A stretch of DNA of 46,828 nt, from positions 1 to 46,828 of the forward strand of contig JAOARD010000025.1 in assembly GCA_025210735.1 (NCBI GenBank). Reading direction: 5' to 3'. The position numbers and the translations under genes are program-made. This DNA is from Bacteroidales bacterium (GTDB lineage Bacteria; Bacteroidota; Bacteroidia; Bacteroidales; UBA6680). The notes below the pieces were generated by a model. The model was not told the origin of the DNA. It ran no database searches and saw nothing but the letters and a program-made list of their open reading frames with translations. Positions 1-10,315 of the stretch are shown one piece after another; the stretch's first letter is position 1, and every line of letters begins with the position of its first letter.

Positions 1-290
1 CATGATACAAAGATCGGTATATCAGAACTTTTAGCATTATTGAAAACGAAATTATTACTAACAAATGAACTCCTTTTTTAGTTAAATTTGTTAATAGTGA
101 ATGATTATTCGAAATATTAGTCTTGACTGAATAGTTACATTTTTTTTATTCAACATATAGGTTTTCAAGGGTTAAGAAATAAAACCAACGTCTTTATATA
201 AATTTATGAATATAAACAGCTCATGTCAAGTATTAAATAAAATTTTATTGAAATAACCAGGCTACTTTACCCTGAACAGATAACTAAAAA
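1..290. other. Non-coding left edge
   Basis: I see no convincing gene, RNA or motif here. The stretch is very AT-rich. A short open run from base 1 to a stop at 79-81 on the plus strand is too short to support as the end of a gene. The recognisable dispersed repeat starts immediately after, near 291. Confidence 0.5.
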
Positions 291-768
291 TAGCATCGTA
301 GGCTACGATATATCAACCAAAAAGGATAATTGATCATCATAGTCTATTCTGCTTAAAAAAGTTAAAAAAATTGGCAATACTGAGGTTAGAAAGCTAAAAA
401 AAATTAGTTAGAACGACTTTCTTAAGAGAAGATTTAAGTAAAAATTAATTTAATCGATCATATTTAGATACGAAGCCAGAAGAAATTAAAAAGACTGATC
501 ATATTCAAGTACGAAGCTGGAAAAAATTAAAAAGATTGGTCATCATAGGTCAGGAACCTAAAAAAAGATAATAAGACAGGCCATATTGAGGTTAAGAGAC
601 CGGAAAAAATTAACACCCCTGACCATATTCATCTAATATGCCAAGCCGAGAACAATAAAAACCCCAAACTAAGCTAAATGTGCCCAAAAAACTTTTGGAG
701 ATGGTGTGTATTAGGGTAATGTGTGTACTAATATAAAAAACCCACCCATCTTGTGAAGATGGGTGGGT
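291..768. repeat. Dispersed repeat, left copy, with 41-bp tandem units
   Basis: This non-coding stretch is closely similar, in the same orientation, to 44,536-45,141. It begins with an imperfect palindrome (TCGTAGGCTACGA) and ends in a hairpin made of CCCACCC and GGGTGGG arms. Inside are tandem units of 41 bases: 456-496 and 497-537 are well conserved, and 538-579 and 580-620 are degenerate. Each unit carries a TGATCATATT core, a TACGAAGCTGG block and an A-rich tail. The right-hand copy has five conserved units instead of two. The element lies just past the 3' end of the RHS operon. It has no open frame, transposase or target-site duplication that I can see. Its function is unknown. Confidence 0.85.
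735..768 (-). terminator. Terminator of the RHS operon
   Basis: A perfect hairpin has arms at 741-752 and 756-767 around a three-base loop. On the minus strand it is followed by a run of six T residues (735-740). It lies about 45 bases past the stop of the putative immunity gene, so it should end the RHS transcript. It is also the conserved end of the dispersed repeat. Confidence 0.8.
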
Positions 769-810
769 GATTGGTACACATAATATACTATGTATAATTT
801 ATTAAGACAT

Positions 811-1362
811 TTAATAACTTGGTAAATCAGGCAAGTTATTTCCCTTTATTTTAATCAATGAATCTATATTAGATTCAAAAAATAATCTTTGTTTTGAATT
901 ATATACTCCTCCTTCTAGATATAGAAAATAATATCTACCAAAAAAGAAGTTCTTCTCTTTAGCCTTATAAATTAATCCATCCTCTACAGTGCAATCAGTA
1001 TTGTAATAATATAATGTATCTCCATTTTTAACAGACCATTCAAAATACTTACCATCATTTACATAACTCTTCGTCAATTTACATGTAAAATCTGTAATTA
1101 CTTTTACTCCATCTAATTTTGAATACATAACTGTAAAAACTGTATCACCAACTGTTTTTTCGAATGATAGATATAACTCTTCAGGATAATCTATTCGTTG
1201 AAGTAATCTCCAACCACTTGAATCAATACTACTATTAAATTCACATAACTCTTTCAAATGACCATTAAAGTTAATAACTTGACCTTTACATAAAAAACCT
1301 GAAAACAAAATTACAATAATACTAATTCCCAGTTTTAAAAATCCTCCTCTTAATTTTCTCAT
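811..1362 (-). CDS. Small exported protein, putative RHS immunity protein
   Basis: The product is 183 residues and I do not recognise a family. Residues 1-28 form a Sec signal peptide: a basic start, a hydrophobic core (GISIIVILFSGFL) and a likely cut after KGQ. No proper lipobox is present. The remainder is a small polar domain rich in aromatic and acidic residues, plausibly all-beta. Its start lies inside the RHS gene and overlaps the RHS 3' end by 41 bases, so the two are translationally linked. A small gene directly behind a variable RHS tip is the classic place for the cognate immunity gene. Export would suit protection in the periplasm. The immunity role is inferred from position only; it could instead be an accessory exported protein. 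Codon use looks more AT-rich than in the RHS core. Confidence 0.7.
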   Translation of the reverse strand: MRKLRGGFLKLGISIIVILFSGFLCKGQVINFNGHLKELCEFNSSIDSSGWRLLQRIDYPEELYLSFEKTVGDTVFTVMYSKLDGVKVITDFTCKLTKSYVNDGKYFEWSVKNGDTLYYYNTDCTVEDGLIYKAKEKNFFFGRYYFLYLEGGVYNSKQRLFFESNIDSLIKIKGNNLPDLPSY

Positions 1363-4300
1363 AGAATTCTTTATTATAAAAAGTTAATGTAAAAACAAAT
1401 TTAGTATTATTCAATCCGGCAATTCTATACATCATTGTTCCATGCCTATTTTCCCCAACTTCATATGATCTTATATCTGTTATATTACCTACTTTTGATC
1501 TTGCTACCATATCAAAATCTCTATCGACAATCCAAAACCCAACATAATTCCCATCTCTAAAATTTATACTCAATCCATATGAATTTCCTCCACCCATTGA
1601 ACCTGTATGAATATGCGAACCTGGTAAACTGGTAATATCAAAAAGATCTATCGCATTGTATCTATTATTTGAAAAAGGTTTATAAAAATCAGAATCTATC
1701 AAAAGAGTCATCCAATCAAGCAAATCATTCCATTTAAACTTTTCAAAGTTAACTTTATTTGGACGATAATTAGCCTTAAATTGTTCTTTCTCCTCTACAC
1801 ATGCATTAATAGAACTTTGATGTTTAACATAATGCCAACCAATCTTAAAAAAGGTGCTCCAATCATCTGATAAAGGGTAGAATGTTGCGTTCTTTCCATC
1901 TGGAGTTAAATCCCATAAAGCTTGAAGTAATCCTACCTCACCGTCAGAACTTCTTCCACTTGACGAACCTCCACCACTTGCTTCTTTTCTGGCTAAACTC
2001 ATCTTATGTTCCATTGCCATATTCATTGCAACCCAAGGGTCATACCCCGCTTGTCTGAGACTGGACATTGTTCCCCAAGTACCATGAACATCCTCGTTCC
2101 AGTTCCATGGCTTTTCAGGGAGTACACTCTCTCTGCCATCAGGATCAATAACATTAATAGGGTTATTCAGACAGTAGTTATATGTTGATGTTCCAGAGAA
2201 TTTCTCTAACATAGGATCTATGTTAAACCATCTTCCTAATGCCGGGTTGTATTGGCGGGCATGGAAATCGTATACTTGTGTACTGTTCTGCCACTCTTTG
2301 CCACCATATTGGTATGGCTGGTCTGCATTGGCTTTGTTGCCATTTGCCATTGTTAATCCAAACGGGTAGTAATCTGTTGTTTGTAACAGTGCCAGATTAC
2401 CACTCTCATCAGAGCCTATTGTGGCACGTACATTGCCAAGATGATCGCTAATAAAATATTCATAACTGAACCTGTTATCATTAACAACAACACGTCCTCC
2501 TTGTGAGTGAGCAAAGTACTTAAGGTCTAATTTGTTTGTAGCCAAATCTGTCTCGTATACAAATCCACCTTCGTAGCGGGTATATATACTCTTCATTGTA
2601 TATGGATTATAAACAGTACGAGTTAGTTTGATCCCCTCTGCTGTATACTCGTATAACACCTCTTTTCCATCTGATAATACAACCTTTACCGGAAGGTTCT
2701 GGTTATTATACTTTATACTGTACACATCTCGTGAGCTATCTGACATAAGGTTACCCAGATCATCATAAACAAAAGAGGCATCTCTTTTTCCAAAACCGTA
2801 CTGATCTTTAAAACTATTTGTACTGGCATCGGTAACAGAGTATAATTTATTACCTTTTGTTCCATCCTCAGCAACATAGGTATAGGTAAGATCATCAATT
2901 AAAGCTCCGTTGGCTCCACCATTACGCTGCATACGGGTTATATTACCCATATTATCGTACTCCGCTTGCATATTAAAACGGCCTAAATCCTCGTTAAGGT
3001 TATCGCCTGCAGCATATTTAGCATCTGTAAGGCGGTAGTTATCATCGTATTCAAAGGCGTAAGCCTGCTTTTTACCTTCGCCACTGCGCCACTCTACCGA
3101 TGATATAAAACCATTCCATAACGATTTTGCCGTAACCTCGCTATTAGCTAACTGCTTGTTGTAGTTTATATGCATAGCAAAAACATCATCGCTGTTTTTA
3201 TCATCTACACTGTTAATATCTGTAACTTGTCCACGGATATTGTAGGCATAATCAACTGTTTGTAAGAAAGCTCCATCTGCTTTTTTGTGCAGTTTCCTGG
3301 TTTCAGTCTGACCAAGTACATTATATTCATATTCAGCCATTGTAACACGTCCGTTAGCATCACCACTTATCTGCTGATCAACCTTTAACAGTCGCCCCAT
3401 TCTATCGTATGTATGGTATTGGCTTATCTCCATCTGGTTAAATCCACCGCTCTTAAGTTTACGGTTGTATAAAGATAGACTTTTTTCTGCTTTACCAATA
3501 AAATCGTACTTAAGAAAGGTACGGTTAAGAACATCCTCATTAAATATACTTGTAGATACTGTTGATATCAACTGCCCTTTTGTGTTGTAGTAGAATGCCG
3601 ATTTATTGTATGTTCCGGCTTTAATACCATTCTCAACACGTACAGCTTTACTTGTTATCTGTCCTGTTGGTTTTGCCATGTAGTCATCATACCCATCTCT
3701 GCTTCTAAATTGCAGTTCCGGAATATGGTACTTATCATATATTGTAATTACATCGTACTGTATACTCTCTACATAACTTGTAAAACTCTTTGCCGGAAAT
3801 ACATTTGACGAGTAATAGACTGTATGTTTATCTGTTTTTGTACCATTTGCCTGATCCTGTAGCGCCAGAACCTGATAATCAACAGGGTCTACAACCTCAA
3901 AGAATTTAGCATTACTGTTAAGCACAAGTTGCTGCAACTGCTCACGAGTATAGTTGCCTTTTGCTTTATAACTTCCGGTAATAATAACCCTGCCAAGCTG
4001 ATCGTACTTAATAAACGACCATCTGTTTTGTGACTTCAGTTTCTGATTACGGCTAAGCATAACTCGTCCGTATTTATCGTAAACATACTCTACAGTACCG
4101 TTAATACCCGGCAGGTATTTCTCTGCCACTCCGGTTACATTATCAGCATATTTGTAGCTATATATATACTCATTAAGAGGTGTTCCGCTGAACTCTATTA
4201 CATAACCAACGCCACTCATCTTTATAATACCAACAGCAGCAACAGGTATTGTATGCACCATACGTCCAAGATCATCATATATATACCAGTTTTCAATATC

Positions 4301-5134
4301 GCCACTCTTAGTCTTAACTGTTTGTCCTAAACTATTGGTTACTGTAACAGCCTCTTTGCCATTCTCATCGATTGTTCTGCTAACAAAATGTGTGTTTGCC
4401 TGATAATAACCTCTGTATACCCAGTTTGTTCCGTTAAACTCAAACATAGGTACCTCATCGGCAACACTGTTAAAGGCAACATTTGTTGAAGCACTATGGT
4501 TAGTAAAATCCTCTCCAACTCCTGTACTATTCAAAACCCTTCTCTCTGGAGAGTTCTCTACCGTTGTAACGGCCCATGGCTTATTATCAGTAGCAATCCC
4601 ATTGTCTGATGCATAAAATTCACGTTGCACGCTCTTAACATCATTAACAAAAACACCATCGGTATTCATAGCAAAACCAAGATAACTCTTCTCTGTTGTA
4701 GCACCCGGTGTAAACTCTGAGAACGATACCAGGTCGCGGCCATCAGGGGCTGCTTTAATTATATGGCTCTGTTCTACATTTCCAAAATTATCGTAGTATT
4801 TTATCGATGTCAATGTATTATCCTCTGTTGTACCAAGGTTCATAATACTACCAACGCCTTTAAATGGCACATACTCTATATCAAACGATTTTTCATTTGG
4901 CATACTGCTATGCTCCTGAATATCGCGTTTAAGAATAGAGGCTTTAAAAGAGGTTCCTTTTACCACCTTAAAACCCGGTTTAAGCGTTATAGATTTTTTA
5001 GCAATTAGCTTTGAATCTTTATAGATACACGCCTCTGACTTTACATTGTCTTTGTATCCTTTATCAACATAGTTCTGCCCTCTTACAATAAATGAGACAG
5101 ATACCATTATTATTAAAAATATTATCTTCTTCAT
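1322..5134 (-). CDS. Exported RHS-repeat protein with variable C-terminal tip
   Basis: The product is 1,270 residues. It has a Sec signal peptide (about residues 1-19, MKKIIFLIIMVSVSFIVRGQ), then a region typical of Bacteroidota RHS proteins (DUF6443-like). A long series of YD repeats follows (YDDLGRMVH, YDKYGRVML, YDQLGRVII, YDDLGNLMS). The RHS-associated core near residues 900-1002 includes SDHLGNVRA, YYPFGLTM, ARQYNPALGRW and the boundary IDPDGRE. The last 268 residues (encoded by about 1,322-2,128) form a separate tip. It begins with a Ser/Gly-rich linker and holds a Trp-rich segment and an HIH motif, but no toxin family I recognise. RHS shells in other bacteria encapsulate a C-terminal toxin; the toxic role here is inferred. 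It is the third gene of a four-gene operon, 11 bases after the SpvB-like gene. The tip looks more AT-rich than the core, as expected for tip exchange. Confidence 0.9.
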   Translation of the reverse strand: MKKIIFLIIMVSVSFIVRGQNYVDKGYKDNVKSEACIYKDSKLIAKKSITLKPGFKVVKGTSFKASILKRDIQEHSSMPNEKSFDIEYVPFKGVGSIMNLGTTEDNTLTSIKYYDNFGNVEQSHIIKAAPDGRDLVSFSEFTPGATTEKSYLGFAMNTDGVFVNDVKSVQREFYASDNGIATDNKPWAVTTVENSPERRVLNSTGVGEDFTNHSASTNVAFNSVADEVPMFEFNGTNWVYRGYYQANTHFVSRTIDENGKEAVTVTNSLGQTVKTKSGDIENWYIYDDLGRMVHTIPVAAVGIIKMSGVGYVIEFSGTPLNEYIYSYKYADNVTGVAEKYLPGINGTVEYVYDKYGRVMLSRNQKLKSQNRWSFIKYDQLGRVIITGSYKAKGNYTREQLQQLVLNSNAKFFEVVDPVDYQVLALQDQANGTKTDKHTVYYSSNVFPAKSFTSYVESIQYDVITIYDKYHIPELQFRSRDGYDDYMAKPTGQITSKAVRVENGIKAGTYNKSAFYYNTKGQLISTVSTSIFNEDVLNRTFLKYDFIGKAEKSLSLYNRKLKSGGFNQMEISQYHTYDRMGRLLKVDQQISGDANGRVTMAEYEYNVLGQTETRKLHKKADGAFLQTVDYAYNIRGQVTDINSVDDKNSDDVFAMHINYNKQLANSEVTAKSLWNGFISSVEWRSGEGKKQAYAFEYDDNYRLTDAKYAAGDNLNEDLGRFNMQAEYDNMGNITRMQRNGGANGALIDDLTYTYVAEDGTKGNKLYSVTDASTNSFKDQYGFGKRDASFVYDDLGNLMSDSSRDVYSIKYNNQNLPVKVVLSDGKEVLYEYTAEGIKLTRTVYNPYTMKSIYTRYEGGFVYETDLATNKLDLKYFAHSQGGRVVVNDNRFSYEYFISDHLGNVRATIGSDESGNLALLQTTDYYPFGLTMANGNKANADQPYQYGGKEWQNSTQVYDFHARQYNPALGRWFNIDPMLEKFSGTSTYNYCLNNPINVIDPDGRESVLPEKPWNWNEDVHGTWGTMSSLRQAGYDPWVAMNMAMEHKMSLARKEASGGGSSSGRSSDGEVGLLQALWDLTPDGKNATFYPLSDDWSTFFKIGWHYVKHQSSINACVEEKEQFKANYRPNKVNFEKFKWNDLLDWMTLLIDSDFYKPFSNNRYNAIDLFDITSLPGSHIHTGSMGGGNSYGLSINFRDGNYVGFWIVDRDFDMVARSKVGNITDIRSYEVGENRHGTMMYRIAGLNNTKFVFTLTFYNKEFYEKIKRRIFKTGN

Positions 5135-5145
5135 AAAGTTCCTAT

Positions 5146-8100
5146 CTATTTAATGTCAGGGTTTGTTATTACACTCTGCTCAGGTTTAAGATCAACCATA
5201 TACACAGCATTAGCATTAGATATATCAGGCTTGCTGTTTGCCACATATCCCGGTTTTCTCTTATCTACTATCCATATATAAAACTTATTCATTCCAGGAT
5301 AAAAATCCTTTATTTCACCTTTATCTGTTGAATTAGTCCAGCCTCTGTTATGCCTACTCCATGTTTTTTCTGTTGTAAAGTTCTGGTTTGGCTGTGTTGG
5401 GTCAATATTCCTTGTATACTCTTTGTATATAATCACCTCATAATCTCCACTACCTCCTACAACTGTATAGTTTATCTGTGGATAGTAATCTTGCCTGAAA
5501 TGAGCTGTTTGAATAGTATTCTGATTAAATTTATAATGAAAATTAGATACACCTTTGTGTTTCATTCCTGCCTCAAACGTAATTGCAAATGGTTTCTCTA
5601 TTACATTTACAACTGTTTTAGATTGATTTATTATTACACCATTTACTACAGTTACACCATTAACTACGTGCTCTCCCGGACCATTAAACAGATATCTGTC
5701 TGATGTAACCGGTTTACCATCAACCGATGCTCCCGGCGGAACAGAATAGTGTTTATGAAGTATATGTTGTGTTGTACCGTGAAAATCGGTATATCTGTTT
5801 CCGCCCAAAAGCCCTGATACAACAGGTATTTCCGGCATACCATCACGTTTACGTTCTGTGTATTTAACTATATTCAAATCATTATCGTAAACAGCTACTA
5901 GTCTGTCAAGAAAGTCATATGCATAATATATCTTCTGTTTTGTATTGTGATTAATATCCTCACTTTTCCACAGATTATAGTTATACTTATACTCTGTAAT
6001 TACAGATCCTTCAGGTACCGGAACATCCTCATTAAACATCTCATCGTTTATAAATTTTTTCAGCTCCATATATGTACAGTTCTTTGCCTCAAACTCCAGA
6101 AGATTACTGTTATTATTATATTTTGCACTATTTATAATGCCCGAAGCATCAGTATATTCAAGTACATTACCACTCTTATCATACTTAAGGTGCCTCTGAG
6201 TAAGTACCATCTTTGTTGTATCTGATATTATCTCGTTAGACAGACCTATAAACAGAGGTTTATAAACTTCATCAGTCCATTTCAACGGGCCGTTTAGTTC
6301 AAAGTTCATATGCGGAACAATTGTTTTAGTTTTTATTGTCTGATAGTTCTCTTCATCTAACGTTGGTCTAAACTTTTTGAACTCATACTCCAGATCTCTG
6401 TAAAAGAAGATATTTGCAGATATCAGATATCTTGCTTTATCAGGTTTCTCCAGATATACAATCTTCTCAACAGGCGTAGAGATATTGTTATTATCCTGCA
6501 TTTTAAATATACTGTTACTCTCTTCTGAAAACTGCGATTTTGCATAGCTACCTGTAAACATTGTCTGCTCAATAAGCTTGTCGCCATTAGGTCTCAGGCT
6601 TATCTTTTTAAGAGGTAATTTTTTATTGTCGTTAGTATATTCAAAAAGTGTTGTATTTGATATTGACATTCCGTTATTAACAATACTACCTGTTTTACTG
6701 GTTAGCAGATTCCACAGAGATTTCTCGTTATAGAACATAACAGATGTAAACTTCTGTGACGTTCCCTGTTGTCCAGATACATAAAAACGTTCTCTAAGAC
6801 CGGGTATCAACTTCTGTTTATCTATTGCATACACATTCTCCTCCTTTGCAATAACAGATCTATCAGCTTTTCTGTTCATGGCAATCTTAATATTTGGCCT
6901 TGTATACATTGCCATAGCATTGTTGCCTAAAGAGAAGTTATTATTACGTATCTCTAGTTTTTTGCTTGTTGAGCCTCCAATATTGTAACCTATATTGCAG
7001 TTGTAATTTGCACTAACAGGTAGTTCAAATATGTATGATTTATATCCAAAACCCTCTTTCTTTACAGAAACCTGCGAATAGTATACCGGTTTTACTCCGT
7101 TATGTGTAATCCCACGGTATACATAACCAATACGCATAACTGAGTTTAATCCGCTCGGGCTTACATATCGCTCTCCGATATATGGGAACGACAAAAGTGT
7201 ACCTGACGATCTGTCTGTATCAATAAGATTATATATATACTCCTGTTCGATATACTTTGAAGGTTCTTTAACATTATAATCTCTGGTCTTTTTTACCCTT
7301 ACACCTGCACCCGGGTACTCTTTATCCTGATAGATGAATCTGTTTGGTTCAAAAGTATACTCTTTAACACTTCCATCCTGACTAACTATTGTTTTAAGCA
7401 TTCGCGCAAATGGGTAATCTGCCCATAAAAAACCAACTGCACCCGGAAGAATATTTGTCTTTCCATCGGTCATAGGATCCAGTATTTCTTCTGTTGCACT
7501 ACCAGAAAAGATAAGGCTCTGATCTGCTCCTGCTGTAAGATATCCCCACATACCTTGTCGGCTAACATAATTAATGCCGGGTTCAGGCATATTGTTATAT
7601 GAGAATTGAGTAGCCAACTCTACTTCGGGAGTCCACCCTACAATACCTTTAAAACGTTTAGCAATCCTTACTCCCTGCGGCAGAAAATTATCTATATTAT
7701 GGGTTCCAACACTATTTGCACCATCAATAGTAACTACATATTCAAGTTCATTTTTGGTATATTTAATATTAATGCTATCAAGCAGTACCGACTCATTATT
7801 GTTAAAGAATCTAACTCTTCCTTTCATATCAACATAAGGATATTCCGGATGATCCTCATCTGGCATATTATACAGATAATCAATATCACCTGTACGCTGA
7901 CGAGCGTAATTAAATGTTAAAATAGCAGAAGAACCAGCAATTTGTCTGGGTAACATATTTGATGTAAAGCTAACATTATAGGTCTTCTGATAACTATATG
8001 GCGTTACTCCATCTTGTTCCAGTTTAACATCAGCAAAGTGCCTTGTCTCATTATATTTAGCCTTAATAAACTTAATATTTGTAAATGCTGATTTCTCAAT

Positions 8101-8823
8101 ATGAGACTCTATTTTCATAAGTCTCCATCCTGATGTAAAAGAGAATTGATTATTATCAATACTTACATTGGCTCTCTCTCCTGATTCAAAAATGTATCTG
8201 GCTCCTCCGGGAGGTATAATTGTAAAACCTGTTATCTCTCCATTAGAATCTTTTATATATGTAATCTTTATATTACTCTTTGGTATAAGATTCACATTAC
8301 CTGCTTTATCAATAACAAACCTTCCGCGAAACGATTTTGTAAAGAAATAGAAGATATCCGGTTCATAATCTTTACCATCATAATTTGTTATATTATCCGC
8401 CTGAGATGGTGTACAATCGTTATAGTTGTTCAATAACTTTGATGCTCCTGCATAATTTATATATCCATTCTGAGGCATATCATCCGGCAAATCTCTCACA
8501 ACTCTGGTTACAATACCTCCGGCATCATGAAACCATCCAAGTCCCATATATGAGGATCTTTCATTAGCCATAATACCTGATGCATTATATATCATGTTCA
8601 GGCTATTTCCTGCTCCGTTAAACAGATTTACTTTTATATCCGGCACACCTGTACTTAGTCCGGGCTCGTTCTCAATATATTTTATATAAGGAATAAGATA
8701 TTTTGAGGGTTCTATTCTATCAACCTTTACGTTTACAACAAACTGTTGATCGTCTCCACTCTGACACACTGCATTTATAAATAAGAGCGTATTAGCCAGA
8801 AGTAATAACAGTATTCTCTTCAT
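5146..8823 (-). CDS. Large exported SpvB/YD-type partner protein
   Basis: The product is 1,225 residues with a signal peptide (about residues 1-20, ending NAVCQ). The N-terminal part carries the pattern seen in Bacteroidota SpvB/RHS-related shell proteins: GVPDIKVNLFNGAGNSL, SSYMGLGWFHDAGGIVTRVV, then DLPDD. Degenerate YD-like elements occur near residues 890-1,000 (LKYDKSGNVLEYTD, YAYDFLDRLVAVYDND). The C-terminal 200 residues look beta-rich with a PKD-like flavour (YTVVGGSGDYEV) and no RHS core or toxin tip. It sits 6 bases after the tail-fibre-like gene and 11 bases before the RHS gene, so the three are one transcript. By analogy with TcB/TcC shells it may form part of the RHS cage; that is inference. 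It could also be a stand-alone surface protein. Confidence 0.8.
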   Translation of the reverse strand: MKRILLLLLANTLLFINAVCQSGDDQQFVVNVKVDRIEPSKYLIPYIKYIENEPGLSTGVPDIKVNLFNGAGNSLNMIYNASGIMANERSSYMGLGWFHDAGGIVTRVVRDLPDDMPQNGYINYAGASKLLNNYNDCTPSQADNITNYDGKDYEPDIFYFFTKSFRGRFVIDKAGNVNLIPKSNIKITYIKDSNGEITGFTIIPPGGARYIFESGERANVSIDNNQFSFTSGWRLMKIESHIEKSAFTNIKFIKAKYNETRHFADVKLEQDGVTPYSYQKTYNVSFTSNMLPRQIAGSSAILTFNYARQRTGDIDYLYNMPDEDHPEYPYVDMKGRVRFFNNNESVLLDSINIKYTKNELEYVVTIDGANSVGTHNIDNFLPQGVRIAKRFKGIVGWTPEVELATQFSYNNMPEPGINYVSRQGMWGYLTAGADQSLIFSGSATEEILDPMTDGKTNILPGAVGFLWADYPFARMLKTIVSQDGSVKEYTFEPNRFIYQDKEYPGAGVRVKKTRDYNVKEPSKYIEQEYIYNLIDTDRSSGTLLSFPYIGERYVSPSGLNSVMRIGYVYRGITHNGVKPVYYSQVSVKKEGFGYKSYIFELPVSANYNCNIGYNIGGSTSKKLEIRNNNFSLGNNAMAMYTRPNIKIAMNRKADRSVIAKEENVYAIDKQKLIPGLRERFYVSGQQGTSQKFTSVMFYNEKSLWNLLTSKTGSIVNNGMSISNTTLFEYTNDNKKLPLKKISLRPNGDKLIEQTMFTGSYAKSQFSEESNSIFKMQDNNNISTPVEKIVYLEKPDKARYLISANIFFYRDLEYEFKKFRPTLDEENYQTIKTKTIVPHMNFELNGPLKWTDEVYKPLFIGLSNEIISDTTKMVLTQRHLKYDKSGNVLEYTDASGIINSAKYNNNSNLLEFEAKNCTYMELKKFINDEMFNEDVPVPEGSVITEYKYNYNLWKSEDINHNTKQKIYYAYDFLDRLVAVYDNDLNIVKYTERKRDGMPEIPVVSGLLGGNRYTDFHGTTQHILHKHYSVPPGASVDGKPVTSDRYLFNGPGEHVVNGVTVVNGVIINQSKTVVNVIEKPFAITFEAGMKHKGVSNFHYKFNQNTIQTAHFRQDYYPQINYTVVGGSGDYEVIIYKEYTRNIDPTQPNQNFTTEKTWSRHNRGWTNSTDKGEIKDFYPGMNKFYIWIVDKRKPGYVANSKPDISNANAVYMVDLKPEQSVITNPDIK

Positions 8824-8829
8824 AAATTA

Positions 8830-9837
8830 TTATTTATTCTCTTTTACTTGTTTCTCTAACTCTGAAATACGTTTGTTCTGCTCAATTACATACAGAGTAA
8901 GCTCCTCTATCTTCTGTAGTAGTTTTGCGTTCATCTCAGCTACATTAATACCGTTCTCTTTTACCTCTTGCTCTGATGGTACATCTGGCAGGTGATTATT
9001 CTCTGTAATAAAGCTCTCTACTTCTGATAGTGGCATTAGTCTGTAGTTCTTTGCAAATACAAAATCTGCCCATGCCTCTGTGTTTACAACAATCTCTCTT
9101 GCTCCAATTGTTCCATCAACTGCAAGCTTATATCCGTTTGTTTTTGTGGTTCCAATACCTACGTTACCACCTTTCTCAAAAAACATACTTGTCTGTACCC
9201 CGGTCTGGTTAAATGCCAACCCATTTGCTTTTGGTGAAAAATCCCAAACACTACTTCCACTCTGAAGTATCAGAACAGCATTAGATCCACCAATAAGAAC
9301 ATCTCCATTTACTTCAAGTTTTCTTGCTGGATTTGTAGTACCGATACCCACGTTACCATCACCCAATAAAGTCATTACTGTTCTCTGTGCAGTAGCAGAT
9401 GTTACACCATCATGTATTCTAAACTGCATAAAGTTAAGATTTCCTCCAGTTGTATGTTTCGTATATATTGAGTGATATCTTATATTACTGTCTTCTCTAC
9501 CAAAACGTACTTGCTCTGATATGGTATTTACAGTTGGTGCTCCTCTGAAATATGTCATTCCTGCAACCTCTAGTTTACCAAACGGATTCATAATCCCAAT
9601 TCCTAATTTACCGTAACCATTCAAGTGCATAAATCCATTTGAAGTAGCAAACTTAAGATCAGGCAAACCATCATTTTCTAATGGTGCTCCAATCCATGAA
9701 TAGTTTTTGCCTACTCTGTTCATGAATTTAATCTTCTCACCTGGTTGCAATATTACTTCTTGTGATAACGCATTAAACGCAGACATTGTAACTAACATTA
9801 CTGTAAAAATCATTACGACCTTTCTCATGATATTCAT
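8830..9837 (-). CDS. Exported tail-fibre-like adhesin protein
   Basis: The product is 335 residues. A signal peptide (about residues 1-25, ending FNALSQ) is followed by a beta-rich body with the repeated motif VGIGTTNPARKLEVNG and close variants (KLGIGMNPFGKLEV-like, NVGIGTTKTNGYKLAVDG). These resemble the shafts of phage tail fibres and of many Bacteroidota surface proteins. The end holds HLPDVPSEQEVKENGINV followed by a coiled coil of about 40 residues (LLQKIEELTLYVIEQNKRI) likely to trimerise. It is the first gene of the RHS operon. Such a fibre could bind the producer's surface or a target cell; that role is inferred. Family assignment as tail-fibre-like is firm, function is not. Confidence 0.8.
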   Translation of the reverse strand: MNIMRKVVMIFTVMLVTMSAFNALSQEVILQPGEKIKFMNRVGKNYSWIGAPLENDGLPDLKFATSNGFMHLNGYGKLGIGIMNPFGKLEVAGMTYFRGAPTVNTISEQVRFGREDSNIRYHSIYTKHTTGGNLNFMQFRIHDGVTSATAQRTVMTLLGDGNVGIGTTNPARKLEVNGDVLIGGSNAVLILQSGSSVWDFSPKANGLAFNQTGVQTSMFFEKGGNVGIGTTKTNGYKLAVDGTIGAREIVVNTEAWADFVFAKNYRLMPLSEVESFITENNHLPDVPSEQEVKENGINVAEMNAKLLQKIEELTLYVIEQNKRISELEKQVKENK

Positions 9838-10315
9838 TTTTTAGTTTATAAAATAAATTTAATATTCACCTCTGAACACCCTGAGAACATGTTATAAATA
9901 GGCTGGATTACAATAAAGGAATTGCACAACAAACCTGTTGCTATAATAGTATTAGGGGCTCTGAAATGTGGTTGCAAAGTAAATTATTTTATAACAAAGT
10001 ACAGATATAAACATGTTGTTTATTATACACAAAAGACCATAAAGTTATTAACACTAATAAACCGAGTATAAACTATCATCAATAACCGCCAGACCCTTAC
10101 AAGCTATAGTACAAAGTAATCATTTAAGAGAGTAAAGTTCTTTCTCAAACACAAAACAGATCATATTAAACAAAGAGTTATTAACAATAACATTATTTTA
10201 TACACGGTAATTATACATATAACAAAAGGGTAAAAACAAGTTCTTAATTACCATTACGTATACTCTAATTCATCAATTACTTTGCAGGTTAACTGAACAT
10301 TTGGTAAAAAACATG
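9838..10315. other. Divergent intergenic region, RHS operon and ruvX
   Basis: About 480 bases with no gene separate the minus-strand RHS operon from plus-strand ruvX. Reading toward the RHS operon, two TACTTTG-like elements occur (near 9,975-9,981 and 9,995-10,001), but spacing to a -33 box is poor, so I do not name a promoter. No RNA gene or strong hairpin was recognised. Confidence 0.4.

Noticed and set aside
1..81. Possible 3' end of a plus-strand gene running in from the left edge (26 codons to a TAG)
   Set aside because: Too short to exclude chance, with no family motif, terminator or spacing support.
9975..10001. TACTTTG-like elements as a promoter of the RHS operon
   Set aside because: They lack one consensus base and their spacing does not form a -33/-7 pair.
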